DNA from: Helicobacteraceae bacterium
GTDB lineage: Bacteria > Campylobacterota > Campylobacteria > Campylobacterales > Sulfurimonadaceae
Assembly: GCA_013138865.1 (NCBI GenBank)
Contig: WTBY01000017.1
Location: 62,001-126,000 of the forward strand
Direction of reading: 5' to 3'
DNA: 64,000 bases
Shown here piece after piece: positions 1 through 9,203 of this stretch. How positions within the stretch are numbered: position 1 is the stretch's first letter; every line of letters starts with the position of its first letter. A program made the translations under genes and the position numbers. The notes under the pieces were generated by a model. That model was not told where the DNA came from and did not search any database. It was given only the letters and a program-made list of their open reading frames with translations.

Positions 1-1
1 A

Positions 2-1300
2 TCATATACAAATGTTGATGCAAATGGAACTATCTTTAATAAAGTACATTTTACTCAAGAGAGCATAGAGTATAAAATTGAAACAACTATACTTTGTGAT
101 GGTAGTATTGACGCTAAAGAGTATATAAAAACATCATCTGATCCTGATGTTTGGGCTTTAACAGGAACACAAAGTGTCGCAGTTGCTGGAACTTATGGAG
201 CTTTAAATATTAATGGAAGAATGATCGTTTCGTCTACACCAACAAATGATGCTACAAGTTATAGTATAGATATAGTTGACGATGAGGGCAATGTAGTTAG
301 AACTTCTGCGGGATCTTTTACCACCTTTGTACCAACAATAAAGAGTAATGATTATGGTGCTATGAGTGCATCTTCACAAGACAGTAGTGGCAACACACTT
401 TTTGCACAGACTGAACCAAATGGACAGACTAAACATACCATTACAGTCGGTAGTGTTATAACACAAGCAACTTCAAGACTTGAGGGTGCAACTACTCAAC
501 TTAGAGATAGCGGCATAACCACAAAACTTAACTCAATTGCGATTAATGCAGATGGAAGTGGCGAAACTATTGATATGAATGTTAGCGCACTTAGTAATGG
601 AAAAGCTGTACACTATTTAAAATATGGAACAAATGTAGTTCAGGCAACCTCAAATATAGTAGGTGCAAAGAGTATCATTTCAAGAGATGACTCAGCAAAA
701 CCTTATATGATGACATGGGTTTCACTACTTAATGATCTAAATCAAAAGGTAAATATTGAGGTAACTGCAAAAAGTGATGCAACGGCTATTCATAAAATGT
801 CTTTTACAGATGAGACAGCAACACAAAGAGTTATTCAAGCAAATTTTAGCTCAACTACAGTATCGACAATTATAAATACAGATGGCTCTATAGAGACTAA
901 TAGTAGCTTGTTAATTGGTGATGTTAATGTTACATATAAATCAGTTGCTACACTAGATGGTACTACTAGAAATTTTATCTATTATGAAGATCCATCAACA
1001 CTTGAAAATGTTACGACACGAATAGTTTCACAACTTAGAGGGGGCTCTACAACATTGGATAGTGTGGGAAATATGGAGACAAACATTACACTTGAATCAG
1101 ACTCAAATATAAAAGTGATAATTAATACTCTACCTAATGCAAAAAGCACTATAAAGTTTAATAACAACGGTGTAATACATAAAGTTCTATCTGATAATGT
1201 CTATTATGCAGCAGATACTAACCTAACACTTCAAGACAATGGTGATGGTCGAATAAAAGTTCAAGCCATAATACCACTAACTGAAAATATAAAGTTCTAG
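2..1300 (+). CDS. Repetitive surface-like protein, 5'-truncated
   Basis: The reading frame is open from the first bases of the window, so the start lies upstream; the ATG at 221 is only an internal Met. About 432 residues are visible. They are rich in Thr, Ser, Asn, Asp and Gly, have almost no Cys, and consist of short predicted beta strands with loosely repeated phrases such as TTRI-SQLRGGSTTL, ATSRLEGATTQL and ATSNIVGAKSI, about 70-90 residues apart. That suggests a beta-repeat extracellular or cell-surface protein. No enzymatic motif is visible. It ends eight bases before a lipoprotein gene and probably shares its transcript. Family and function are not recognised. Confidence 0.7.
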   Translation, partial: SYTNVDANGTIFNKVHFTQESIEYKIETTILCDGSIDAKEYIKTSSDPDVWALTGTQSVAVAGTYGALNINGRMIVSSTPTNDATSYSIDIVDDEGNVVRTSAGSFTTFVPTIKSNDYGAMSASSQDSSGNTLFAQTEPNGQTKHTITVGSVITQATSRLEGATTQLRDSGITTKLNSIAINADGSGETIDMNVSALSNGKAVHYLKYGTNVVQATSNIVGAKSIISRDDSAKPYMMTWVSLLNDLNQKVNIEVTAKSDATAIHKMSFTDETATQRVIQANFSSTTVSTIINTDGSIETNSSLLIGDVNVTYKSVATLDGTTRNFIYYEDPSTLENVTTRIVSQLRGGSTTLDSVGNMETNITLESDSNIKVIINTLPNAKSTIKFNNNGVIHKVLSDNVYYAADTNLTLQDNGDGRIKVQAIIPLTENIKF

Positions 1301-1308
1301 GAGATAAA

Positions 1309-1620
1309 ATGAAAAAGATATTTATAATAATAATTGCTTCTTTAACGATCTTACTTTCTGGATGTGGCACAAGTGGTACTTTTTCTGATGATGGTAGTGT
1401 TAGAGTTGATAACAGTGGAAATATTGTTGGTAGTAGTAGCGGTGGTGGTGGAGTTCCAAAAGTTAAAGTAACCATATCACTATGCGAAACATACACAACA
1501 GTTCAAACCTCAGACGCTGTTGTAAAAAATAGTGACTCAACAGTATTGAAAATAAACTCCTATTCTGATGGTATAAAAGAGATCTGTATAGTAAGTGGAA
1601 GTGCCTATATTTTAAGGTAA
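1309..1620 (+). CDS. Small putative lipoprotein
   Basis: This 103-residue protein opens with a lysine-led hydrophobic signal peptide ending in the lipobox LSGC, so Cys19 should be lipidated. The mature part starts with a Gly/Ser-rich linker that includes a run of four Gly, followed by a compact domain with two Cys (in SLCETY and KEICIV) that could form a disulfide in the periplasm. A GGAG ribosome site precedes the ATG. It lies directly behind the repetitive protein gene and is probably co-transcribed, which would fit a partner or anchor for that protein. No known family is recognised. Confidence 0.75.
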   Translation: MKKIFIIIIASLTILLSGCGTSGTFSDDGSVRVDNSGNIVGSSSGGGGVPKVKVTISLCETYTTVQTSDAVVKNSDSTVLKINSYSDGIKEICIVSGSAYILR

Positions 1621-1665
1621 AGTAAACTCACTCTTTAGCTGAAAGCTATGAGTAGAGTTTACTTT
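1619..1665. repeat. Nested palindrome (repeat family, locus 1)
   Basis: Arms AAAGTAAACTC and GAGTTTACTTT (11 bp, perfect) enclose an inner stem ACTC-t-TAGCT / AGCTA-t-GAGT. The hairpin begins at the lipoprotein stop codon and is followed by T-rich sequence, so it can act as a terminator. The outer arms recur at about 4.57-4.74 kb and in weaker form at 35.26 kb. The rest of the spacer to 1852 is AT-rich with no convincing gene. Confidence 0.6.
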
Positions 1666-1852
1666 ACTTTACTTTAATAGTACTCCTTAATAAGCTTTTT
1701 AGTATAATTATGAATCATATTCCTATTTTATTAGGTATATATTTTAAATTATCTACTTATATGTTCAGATAATATATTCTTACCTTCTAGCTCTTTAATT
1801 ATATTATCTGCTAATTTTTTAAATTTCAAGCTTCTACTATGAGGGATTGTAG

Positions 1853-3364
1853 TTATTTAATGGTAACTTTTTCCCACTCTTTGTAGTTGTGCCAAATACC
1901 ATTAATAGTAGGCTCTATCCGCTTAATTTTTTGATCGACTACTGTTATATCGTGTGGAATAAATAGAAAAAGATATGGTACTTCATCTACGATCTCTTTA
2001 AAGATCTCTTGCTGAAATGTAGCTATTTGTTCTCTTTTAATACTTGTTTGCATCTGCTCTATCAAGGTATCAACTTTTTTATTATGAAAACCTATGAAGT
2101 TAAAACCACCCACCTTATCGTTATCACTATGCCACAAAAGATATGGATCGGGAGAGAGTGAAAGCGACCAACCAAGAAGAACCGTTTCAAATTTTCTTGG
2201 AAATACAACTGTATTTAAAAACGCTTGCCACTCCATAATTTTAAGTGTTACTTTAACACCTATTTTTGAGAGTTGCTGTTGCATAATTTGTGCTGCATAT
2301 ACTCTAGTTGAATTTGAATTTGAAGTTGAGATCTCAAACTCTAAAGGGTTTAGCTTACTATATCCAGCTTCACTCAAAAGCTTTTTTGCTTTTAGTAAAT
2401 CTTTTTGTGGCACTTTAATGTTTTTATTAAACCCTGCACTACCGGGTAAAAAAGGACCACTACATTTTGAGGCATATTTAAAAAATAGTATATTCATTAA
2501 CTGATCACGATCAATTGCTAGAGATAGTGCTTGACGAACTCTTAAGTCTTTAAATTTTTCAAGACGCAGGTTAAAACCTAAATATGTATATGCATGAGCT
2601 ATTTTTTTTATTACCCTATATTTTAAAAAGAACTTTTCATCAACTTGTCGATCGAGCTGCATTGCAGTTAAATTTCCAACATCAATCCCACCATCTTTTA
2701 GCATTAAAAAACGTGTCATTGGATCTGCGATCACACTAAAAGTTATTTTATCTATTTTAGCTCTACCTTCAAAGTATTCATCGTTTGCGACTAGCTCTAT
2801 AGCTTTTGAGAACTCTAACTTTTTTAACTTATAAGCACCAGTTCCAACGGGAGCTTTGTTAAAAGATGAGCTCATAATATTCTTTTCTTTTTCTAAAATA
2901 TGCTTAGGTACGATCGAGCTCATCCAAGTCTCTAGAGCTTTAAAATAAGGCTCTTTGTAAGTGACTTTTACTCTGTATTTATCCAACACTTCAACATCTT
3001 TAACCATACGAAAAGATGAGCTATACGGAGTCACTACTTTAGGTGAAGTTATAAGCTCGTAAGTGAACTTTACATCTTTAGCACTAAAAGGTACTCCATC
3101 GTGCCACTTTACATTTTTTTTAAGAGTAAAAATCAGAGTTACATTGTTTTCAAAATAGTAACTTTCTGCCAAATCACCTATAATCTCTTTTCCATGCTTA
3201 TCATACTTTACTAAAGCATTAAAAAGAAAGTTAGTTATTTCACTACTAGCTGAGTCTGTTGCTAAAAGTGGGTTAAGTCTTGATGGGTTTGAAGAAATAG
3301 TTAAATTAAGTGTAGAGCTATAAAGCATAAATGTTAAAGAGATAATTATCATTATAAATTTCAT
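1853..3364 (-). CDS. Peptide/nickel-type ABC transporter substrate-binding protein
   Basis: This 503-residue protein has an N-terminal signal peptide and the pattern of the SBP_bac_5 (OppA/DppA/NikA) family: SSNPSRLNPLLATDSAS near the start, LKKNVKWHDGVPFSAKDVKF around residue 90, and a C-terminal domain carrying QIMQQQLSKIGVKV. Length matches the family. It should bind oligopeptides or a similar solute in the periplasm for an ABC importer. No permease or ATPase gene is adjacent, so it is an orphan here, possibly working with a distant transporter or a chemoreceptor. The substrate cannot be read from the sequence. Confidence 0.88.
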   Translation of the reverse strand: MKFIMIIISLTFMLYSSTLNLTISSNPSRLNPLLATDSASSEITNFLFNALVKYDKHGKEIIGDLAESYYFENNVTLIFTLKKNVKWHDGVPFSAKDVKFTYELITSPKVVTPYSSSFRMVKDVEVLDKYRVKVTYKEPYFKALETWMSSIVPKHILEKEKNIMSSSFNKAPVGTGAYKLKKLEFSKAIELVANDEYFEGRAKIDKITFSVIADPMTRFLMLKDGGIDVGNLTAMQLDRQVDEKFFLKYRVIKKIAHAYTYLGFNLRLEKFKDLRVRQALSLAIDRDQLMNILFFKYASKCSGPFLPGSAGFNKNIKVPQKDLLKAKKLLSEAGYSKLNPLEFEISTSNSNSTRVYAAQIMQQQLSKIGVKVTLKIMEWQAFLNTVVFPRKFETVLLGWSLSLSPDPYLLWHSDNDKVGGFNFIGFHNKKVDTLIEQMQTSIKREQIATFQQEIFKEIVDEVPYLFLFIPHDITVVDQKIKRIEPTINGIWHNYKEWEKVTIK

Positions 3365-3507
3365 ATTTGAATTTTAACATAAAATGTAGTGTTACATTTC
3401 AAAAGTTACACTACAACTACAATGATATTACAATTTATTATTGTTTAAGATTTTAACTCTATAATTAACTACTAAAATATAGTATTTTATGGAGTGAGAA
3501 CATAATT

Positions 3508-4578
3508 ATGAGTAATTTATCAGATCAGTATCAAAATATTGTTGATGCAACTACTATTGTCTCTAAAACTGATCTTAGTGGAAACATTACTTACGTAAAC
3601 TCAAAATTTCTCGAAATCTCTGGTTACAGCGAAGCTGAATTAATTGGACAACCTCATAATATAGTACGTGACCCTGCAATACCATCATCAGTTTTTAAAG
3701 AGATATGGTCAACCATAAAAGCTAAAAAAAGCTGGAGTGGTGTTGTTAGTAACTTAGCAAAAGACGGCTCAATTTATACTGTTGATGCATTTATATTTCC
3801 TGTTTTAGATAAGAATAATGAAATAGTAGAATATATATCTATTCGCCATGACATTACTGAAATGACTGAACTTCACAAAAAAATTTCAAGTCAAAATAGA
3901 TATGATACTGAGCAACAAATTGTTGCAAAAAGAAAACTAGATCTTGGAATAATTAACGACTGCAACAATGAAAATTCTAAAGTAATATACAGTGCCTCAG
4001 ATATATTAAGTGGTGACTTTTATTCGCTGTTTAAGCGTGCTGATGGCTCTATTTTTATATATATAATAGATGGACAAGGGCATGGTTTATCACCTGCTTT
4101 AACAGTTTTTGCTGTCTCTTCTATGATAAATCAAGTTATATACAGTACAAGTACACTAGATAAAATAGTTAATAAACTATATCCGATAGCAAAAACTTTT
4201 TTAGGTGATGAAGAACAACTCTCATATACAATGATTTTAATAAGTACAAATAGAAAAAATTTATCTTACTGTTCTGGAGGGGTCTACCCATTTTTAATAA
4301 AAAATGGTGAAGAGATTACTAAAGTAAAATCTAACAACACTCCTTTTATGAACTTTTCAGATACTCCAAATGTTGAACAAATAGACCTTGATAAATGGGA
4401 CTCAATTATGCTTTATAGTGATGGGTTAGTTGAAGAACAAGAGATAGATCTAAGTGACTTTACACCTGAAAAATTAATGAGAAACCCTACGCTAATAGAT
4501 GAAGCTAATAAAATAATAGAGTCACAACAACTTGAAGATGATATAACTCTCATATACTTAGAAGATCAAGCTAACTAA
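3508..4578 (+). CDS. PAS-domain PP2C-type (SpoIIE/RsbU-like) serine phosphatase
   Basis: Residues about 1-120 form a PAS domain of the Aer/energy-sensing kind (DLSGNITYVN, GYSEAELIGQPHNIVR, DITEMTEL). A short linker leads to a SpoIIE/RsbU phosphatase domain (about 150-350) with the metal-binding signature YIIDGQGHGLSPAL, MLYSDGLVEEQ and EDDITLIYLE. Cytosolic; no membrane segment. Such proteins dephosphorylate an anti-sigma-factor antagonist or a similar partner in response to the PAS ligand or redox state. No STAS or anti-sigma gene is next to it, so the partner is unknown. A palindrome starts within the stop codon region. Confidence 0.85.
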   Translation: MSNLSDQYQNIVDATTIVSKTDLSGNITYVNSKFLEISGYSEAELIGQPHNIVRDPAIPSSVFKEIWSTIKAKKSWSGVVSNLAKDGSIYTVDAFIFPVLDKNNEIVEYISIRHDITEMTELHKKISSQNRYDTEQQIVAKRKLDLGIINDCNNENSKVIYSASDILSGDFYSLFKRADGSIFIYIIDGQGHGLSPALTVFAVSSMINQVIYSTSTLDKIVNKLYPIAKTFLGDEEQLSYTMILISTNRKNLSYCSGGVYPFLIKNGEEITKVKSNNTPFMNFSDTPNVEQIDLDKWDSIMLYSDGLVEEQEIDLSDFTPEKLMRNPTLIDEANKIIESQQLEDDITLIYLEDQAN

Positions 4579-4742
4579 ACTCAATTGATAGCCAAAGGCT
4601 ACAATTAGAGTTTAGTTACTTCTGAAGAATGAAGAAGTTACCTATGTAGCTTTCTCTGCGAGGCTATAGTAACTTCATAATTTTTACAAAATTAGAAGTA
4701 AGTAAACTCTAGCACAAGCCAAAGGCTTTGCACTGAGTTTAG
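4573..4742. repeat. Cluster of three nested palindromes (repeat family, locus 2)
   Basis: Three hairpins fill the spacer between the phosphatase gene and metH, which converge. Unit A, 4573-4617: arms AACTAAACTC / GAGTTTAGTT around AGCC-aaa-GGCT. Unit B, 4634-4676: arms GAAGTTAC / GTAACTTC. Unit A', 4703-4741: arms TAAACTC / GAGTTTA around AAGCC-aaa-GGCTT. The arms match loci at 1.6 and 35.3 kb. The cluster probably terminates both flanking genes. Confidence 0.6.
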
Positions 4743-7700
4743 TTAATATTAAAGTAACTAGCTTCTTTATGATGAACTACAACTGCAACAGTTGACTGTT
4801 CTGGGTGTATCTGAAAAGTTTCACTTAGAGTTATTCCAAACTCTTCAGGTTTTAAAATATCGAAAAGCTCACGGTTAAGTTCTAGATCTGGACAAGCTGC
4901 ATAACCAAAACTGTAACGACTTCCTTGGTACCTACTCATACGAACATCTTTAAGGGTTGAACCTTCATTGTCTGAGATGTTAAGATCTAGTCTAATCTGT
5001 TTGTGTGCGATCTCGGCTAATGCTTCTGCTAACTCAACACTCAGACCATGAACAAGATAGTACTCTGCGTAGTTACCCTCGTCCATTAACTTCTTCTCAT
5101 ACTCTGCAAACTTATTACCTGCACTTACACAAGTTAGCGCTACTACATCGTCATCACTAAAGTAGTCACTAATAGCACGATGTGGCTGTTTACTTTGACG
5201 AGGAAAGTTAAAGGTAGTCTCACCCTCATCTGAATAGACTATAAGGTTATTGTCATTTGCTTTACACTTATAGTAACCATATATGATCGTAGGCTCAAAA
5301 AGTTTTTCGTCTAGGAATTGTGCTTTTAGTCTCTCGTAAGCAGGTTCAACTACATCTTCTAACTGTTTTGCGTAAGCCTCTTTTGACATACCTTTTGAGT
5401 TATATCCCCATCTCTGTTTATATAAGATCTTATGGTTAATCCACTCAAAAGCTAACTCTATGTTAAAGTCACCCTCTTGCATAACTCTTCTACCCCAAAA
5501 TGGAGCAGATGGAATTTTATGATCACGAGATGGCATTTTAAGTTCAGAGTGATGAGGAATAACTACCTCTTTCTTTTCTTTAGCCTCTATTTTTTCAACT
5601 CTCTCATGAAGTTCAAAATCAACATCTTGGACATTCTCAGCTTTTTCTATTCTACTCATAGAAGTTACACCATCAAAAGCATCTTTACAGTAAAAGATCG
5701 GACCATCATAAAAAGGACGACAATACTCGTCTATAAAGTTCTGTGTAAGAGCGGCTCCACCTAAAAGGACTGGTACATTTATACCCTCAGCTTTCATAGC
5801 TTCTAAGTTCTCTTTCATAACTTGAGTTGACTTAACAAGAAGTCCACTCATTCCAACAGCGTCAGCGTTGCACTCTTTTAAGCCTTTAGTAAACTCTTCT
5901 AGTGATACTTTGATCCCTAAGTTTTTAACTTTAAAACCGTTGTTACTCAAAATGATGTCAACTAAGTTTTTACCAACATCATGAACATCGCCTTTTACTG
6001 TTCCTATTACTAAAGTTGTCTCAGTTTTTTTCTCTTGTTTTGGTAAGAAAGGGTTTAAAAAATCAACAGTAAACTTCATAGTTTCAGCTGACTGTAGAAC
6101 GAAAGGAAGTTGCATTTGACCACTTCCAAAAAGCTCTCCGATCACTTTCATACCATCTATAAGGATCTCATTTACTATTTTTTCAGGTGCTATGCGTGTA
6201 CGAACGGCGTCAACAAGAGGGATTATTCTCTCTTTGTCTCCATCCATAAGAAGTTTCGCAATTTTTTGCTCATCACTCATAGCTTCATATTCTGCGTCAC
6301 TCTCAGTTGTATCGATCGCTTCTTTAGTGTCAAAGTGTTCTATAAACTCAAAAAGTGCTTCTCCATTAGGTTTTTTATTAAAGAGTAAGTTTTCACAAAT
6401 TTCTCGATCAACATCAGATATTTTAACCATTGGGATGATGTGTTTAACATTTATGATAACAGCGCTCAAACCAGCTTCTAAAGCATGGTGTAAAAAGACT
6501 GAGTTTAAAAATGGACGTGCATCTTTATCAAGTCCAAAAGATATGTTTGAAAGACCTAAAACTGCTCCAACTGCTGGGTATGTCTCTCTTAACTCTCGTA
6601 TAGCTTCGATCGTCTGTATAGCTGCGTCGCGATACTCTTCGTCTCCACTTCCAACTGTAAAAGTTAAAAGATCAAAAACTAAGTCTTCAGGTTTCAGACC
6701 ATGACGAGTTGTTGCAAGATCGTAAATTCTTTTTGCTATTGCGACTTTTTGATCTTTAGTTTTAGCCATACCAACTTCGTCGATCGTAAGACAGACAAGT
6801 GAAGCTCCATACTTTTTAGCAAGTTTACAGACCTCATCAAATTTCTCTTCTCCGTCTTCAAGGTTAACAGAGTTTATGATAGGTTTTCCACCGATCTGTT
6901 TTAGTGCCATCTCTAACGCTGGTAGTTGAGTTGAGTCTGGCATAAGTGGCAGAGAGATTTTTTGCGCATAAATAGCCATAACTGTTTGCATATCTTTAGT
7001 TTCGTCTCGTCCAGCAAAACCAACACTTAAGTCGATCACATGAGCACCAGCTCTAACTTGTTGTTGTGCAACAGAGAGAGTTCCCTCATAATTTTCAGCT
7101 AAAAGAAGTTCACGAAAAGCTTTTGAACCAGTTGCGTTTGAACGCTCTCCGATCAGAAGTGGTGCTGGATTTTGGTGTAGTGGAGTTGTTTGAAAAAGTG
7201 AAGCTAAAGAGCACTCTTGTGATCCGCTTGGAACTTTTGGCTCTATATTTTTAACATTTTCGTTAAGTGCTTTTATATGTTCTGGTGTAGTTCCACAACA
7301 GCCACCTAAAAAGCTAACTCCATCATACTCTAAAAAGCCTTTTTGAACCTCTGCAAACTCAACTGAGTCCATAGGGTAAAAACTTACTCCACCACGATTT
7401 TCAGGTAAACCAGCATTTGCATGAACACTTATAGGTTTGTGCCAAAACTCACTAAGTGTTTTTATATGTTTGTAGTACTGTTCAGGTCCAGTTCCACAGT
7501 TAAAACCTAAACTTAAAATGTCAAAAGGCTCTAAAATAGTTGCAATCGTTTCAGCATCAGTTCCTATAAGCATAGTTCCAGAAAGCTCGATCGTAACTGA
7601 AACCATGATTGGAACTTCTTTATTTCTCTCTTTTGACGCTGCTTCACAAGCATGAAGACACGCTTTGATCTGAAGTGGATCTTGTGCGGTTTCTAGTAAG

Positions 7701-8170
7701 AAAATATCTACACCACCATCGATCAGACCTAAAGCACATTTGTAGTAACCCTCAAACATTTCGTCATACTCAATATGTCCAAGTGAAGGTAGTTTTGTAC
7801 CAGGTCCGATCGAGCCTAAAACAAAACGAGGTTTTTCAGCTGTACTAAATTTATCACACTCTTTTTTTACAACTTCAGCACCTGCACGAGATAGTTCATA
7901 AGTTCGATCGCCTATGCCATAGTCATCTAAAACCCAGTCAAAAGATCCGAAAGTATTTGTTGTGATCAGATCTGCACCAGCATTTAAGTAGTCGTTAAAT
8001 ATCTCAGCCATAATGTCAGGAGCTGTTACATTCAGAAGTTCATTACACCCTTCTAAGCCTTCCCAAGCTGTTTCAGGAACAGTCTTATTTTGAAGTTGTG
8101 TACCCATAGCCCCGTCAATAATTAGCGGACGTTGTTTTATTATGTTTAAAAGTTGTTGTTTAATATTCAT
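4739..8170 (-). CDS. metH: Cobalamin-dependent methionine synthase
   Basis: The 1143-residue protein carries all MetH modules in order. A homocysteine methyltransferase domain has zinc ligands in GFNCGTGP (about 223) and GGCCGTTPEH (about 287). The 5-methyltetrahydrofolate (pterin) domain spans about 340-600. A B12 cap domain follows, then a B12-binding domain with GDVHDVGKN (about 728), whose His is the lower cobalt ligand. The C-terminal S-adenosylmethionine activation domain contains RYSFGYAACPDLE. It transfers the folate methyl group to homocysteine in the cytosol. Slightly shorter than the E. coli enzyme. The gene stands alone. No strong ribosome site and no recognisable cobalamin or SAM riboswitch appears in its 120-base upstream spacer. 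GATC sites are dense throughout (about 30 by eye). Confidence 0.98.
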   Translation of the reverse strand: MNIKQQLLNIIKQRPLIIDGAMGTQLQNKTVPETAWEGLEGCNELLNVTAPDIMAEIFNDYLNAGADLITTNTFGSFDWVLDDYGIGDRTYELSRAGAEVVKKECDKFSTAEKPRFVLGSIGPGTKLPSLGHIEYDEMFEGYYKCALGLIDGGVDIFLLETAQDPLQIKACLHACEAASKERNKEVPIMVSVTIELSGTMLIGTDAETIATILEPFDILSLGFNCGTGPEQYYKHIKTLSEFWHKPISVHANAGLPENRGGVSFYPMDSVEFAEVQKGFLEYDGVSFLGGCCGTTPEHIKALNENVKNIEPKVPSGSQECSLASLFQTTPLHQNPAPLLIGERSNATGSKAFRELLLAENYEGTLSVAQQQVRAGAHVIDLSVGFAGRDETKDMQTVMAIYAQKISLPLMPDSTQLPALEMALKQIGGKPIINSVNLEDGEEKFDEVCKLAKKYGASLVCLTIDEVGMAKTKDQKVAIAKRIYDLATTRHGLKPEDLVFDLLTFTVGSGDEEYRDAAIQTIEAIRELRETYPAVGAVLGLSNISFGLDKDARPFLNSVFLHHALEAGLSAVIINVKHIIPMVKISDVDREICENLLFNKKPNGEALFEFIEHFDTKEAIDTTESDAEYEAMSDEQKIAKLLMDGDKERIIPLVDAVRTRIAPEKIVNEILIDGMKVIGELFGSGQMQLPFVLQSAETMKFTVDFLNPFLPKQEKKTETTLVIGTVKGDVHDVGKNLVDIILSNNGFKVKNLGIKVSLEEFTKGLKECNADAVGMSGLLVKSTQVMKENLEAMKAEGINVPVLLGGAALTQNFIDEYCRPFYDGPIFYCKDAFDGVTSMSRIEKAENVQDVDFELHERVEKIEAKEKKEVVIPHHSELKMPSRDHKIPSAPFWGRRVMQEGDFNIELAFEWINHKILYKQRWGYNSKGMSKEAYAKQLEDVVEPAYERLKAQFLDEKLFEPTIIYGYYKCKANDNNLIVYSDEGETTFNFPRQSKQPHRAISDYFSDDDVVALTCVSAGNKFAEYEKKLMDEGNYAEYYLVHGLSVELAEALAEIAHKQIRLDLNISDNEGSTLKDVRMSRYQGSRYSFGYAACPDLELNRELFDILKPEEFGITLSETFQIHPEQSTVAVVVHHKEASYFNIN

Positions 8171-8290
8171 GTTGTTATTTTAGCAAAGTAAACTAAAATA
8201 CAAATAGCTATAAGTGTTTACAATATCATACTTCCATAAAGCTTTATTTTTTTATATTAATTTTTTACAATACTGATTGATTAATAATAT

Positions 8291-8893
8291 TCAATTTCTA
8301 TCAACAGCCTCTTGAATTCTTGTAAAATGAATTGATAATTTTAACAAAAACATATAAAATCCATAATTACTTAATGTAGCCATTTTACTCTCAGATTTCA
8401 ATGCTACTTCATAAAAGTAATCCCTATCAATGGATAATATATTTTCAAATAATACTATACTATCTTCTTGTATATTTGCACCCTTGGGAAGATAAAACAT
8501 ATTTGTTTTTTCTTGCTTTTTAATACTCTCAACTATACTCATAGTTCTTTCTGTATCAATACCTTTGCTTGTTAATAATTGTATAAATTTATCTAAACTA
8601 ATTAACGGAACATACGATACTTTTGGAAGAGTAGGTCTATCATTTTTAGGGTCAATATCACAACTATTAGAAACAACCATTACTTTTGCATTTTTAGAGC
8701 TTATATCAGGTAAATTAAAAAATGGTATTTCCATAACAATATCAGACTGTAATATACCGATATCAAATGTAAAATTAGATCCATATATTTTATTGATATT
8801 GTTAGGAAAATCTTTTAATTGCTCATATAATTCTTTTTGATTTTCAGGGGACAAATATTTTGGTAAATACTTTTCTATATCCTCTAATTTCAT
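8291..8893 (-). CDS. Uncharacterised protein, third gene of accessory cassette
   Basis: This 200-residue protein has no recognised family. A leading helical segment (about 1-35) is followed by QSDIVMEIPFFNLPD (about 49), then KVMVVSNSCDIDPKNDR (about 70) and VSYVPLISLDKF, then a region with YEVALKSESKMATLS. The D-I-V...PF and V-S-N-S-C-D-I motifs look like conserved cores of a small beta-rich domain; Cys78 lies in a possible active or metal site. Its ATG lies six bases after the stop of the preceding gene with no clear ribosome site, so it is probably translationally coupled. Contains the only GATC of the cassette. No function is assigned. Confidence 0.75.
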   Translation of the reverse strand: MKLEDIEKYLPKYLSPENQKELYEQLKDFPNNINKIYGSNFTFDIGILQSDIVMEIPFFNLPDISSKNAKVMVVSNSCDIDPKNDRPTLPKVSYVPLISLDKFIQLLTSKGIDTERTMSIVESIKKQEKTNMFYLPKGANIQEDSIVLFENILSIDRDYFYEVALKSESKMATLSNYGFYMFLLKLSIHFTRIQEAVDRN

Positions 8894-8899
8894 ATATTA

Positions 8900-9202
8900 T
8901 TAACTTAATAAGTCCATAATATTATCATTAATCAACTGTGCCACATCTGCATCTAGTGGTTGATTATTTTCTAATAATTTATTTGCAAATCCAATCATTG
9001 CTTCTATTTCTTCCAAATCAATATTGTCTTCATATGCGTAGTCACTATATGTTCCACTAATTATTCCAGTAGATATGTTTTGTGACGCACTTGTTAATGA
9101 TATATTTTCTGTAGCCAAGTTTAATCCACCTGAACCCATACTCACAAGTGCTGCCATTGATAAAGTAGCAGTAGTATTACTTATAAATGTTTTGTAGTCC
9201 AT
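8900..9202 (-). CDS. Small uncharacterised protein with hydrophobic segment, second gene of accessory cassette
   Basis: I place the start at 9202 (MDYKTFISNTTATLSM), giving 100 residues, because AGGA lies eight bases upstream and the ATG follows the TAA of the TIGR04255 gene by one base. An upstream in-frame ATG at 9226 lacks a ribosome site. Residues about 10-30 are hydrophobic and small (ATLSMAALVSMGSGGLNLA). The rest is acidic, with YAYEDNIDLEEIEAMIGFANKLLENN, written here in parts: YAYEDNIDLEEIEAM then IGFANKLLENN. No signal peptidase site is obvious. It could insert into or associate with membranes, but function is unknown. Confidence 0.7.
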   Translation of the reverse strand: MDYKTFISNTTATLSMAALVSMGSGGLNLATENISLTSASQNISTGIISGTYSDYAYEDNIDLEEIEAMIGFANKLLENNQPLDADVAQLINDNIMDLLS

Positions 9203-9203
9203 C

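Noticed and set aside
2094-2504. 136-codon plus-strand ORF inside the peptide-binding gene
   Set aside because: Antisense shadow of a well-supported gene with low-complexity composition.
3344-3358. GATAATTATCATTAT, resembling a Fur box, at the start of the peptide-binding gene
   Set aside because: Lies in the coding sequence for a run of Ile and Met codons in the signal peptide; AT richness and codon choice explain it.
6192-6704. 170-codon ORF on the plus strand inside metH
   Set aside because: Antisense shadow of a fully conserved gene; Ser- and Lys-rich composition and no ribosome site.
8171-8290. Possible cobalamin or SAM riboswitch before metH
   Set aside because: The spacer is short and AT-rich with no B12-box or SAM-box motif.
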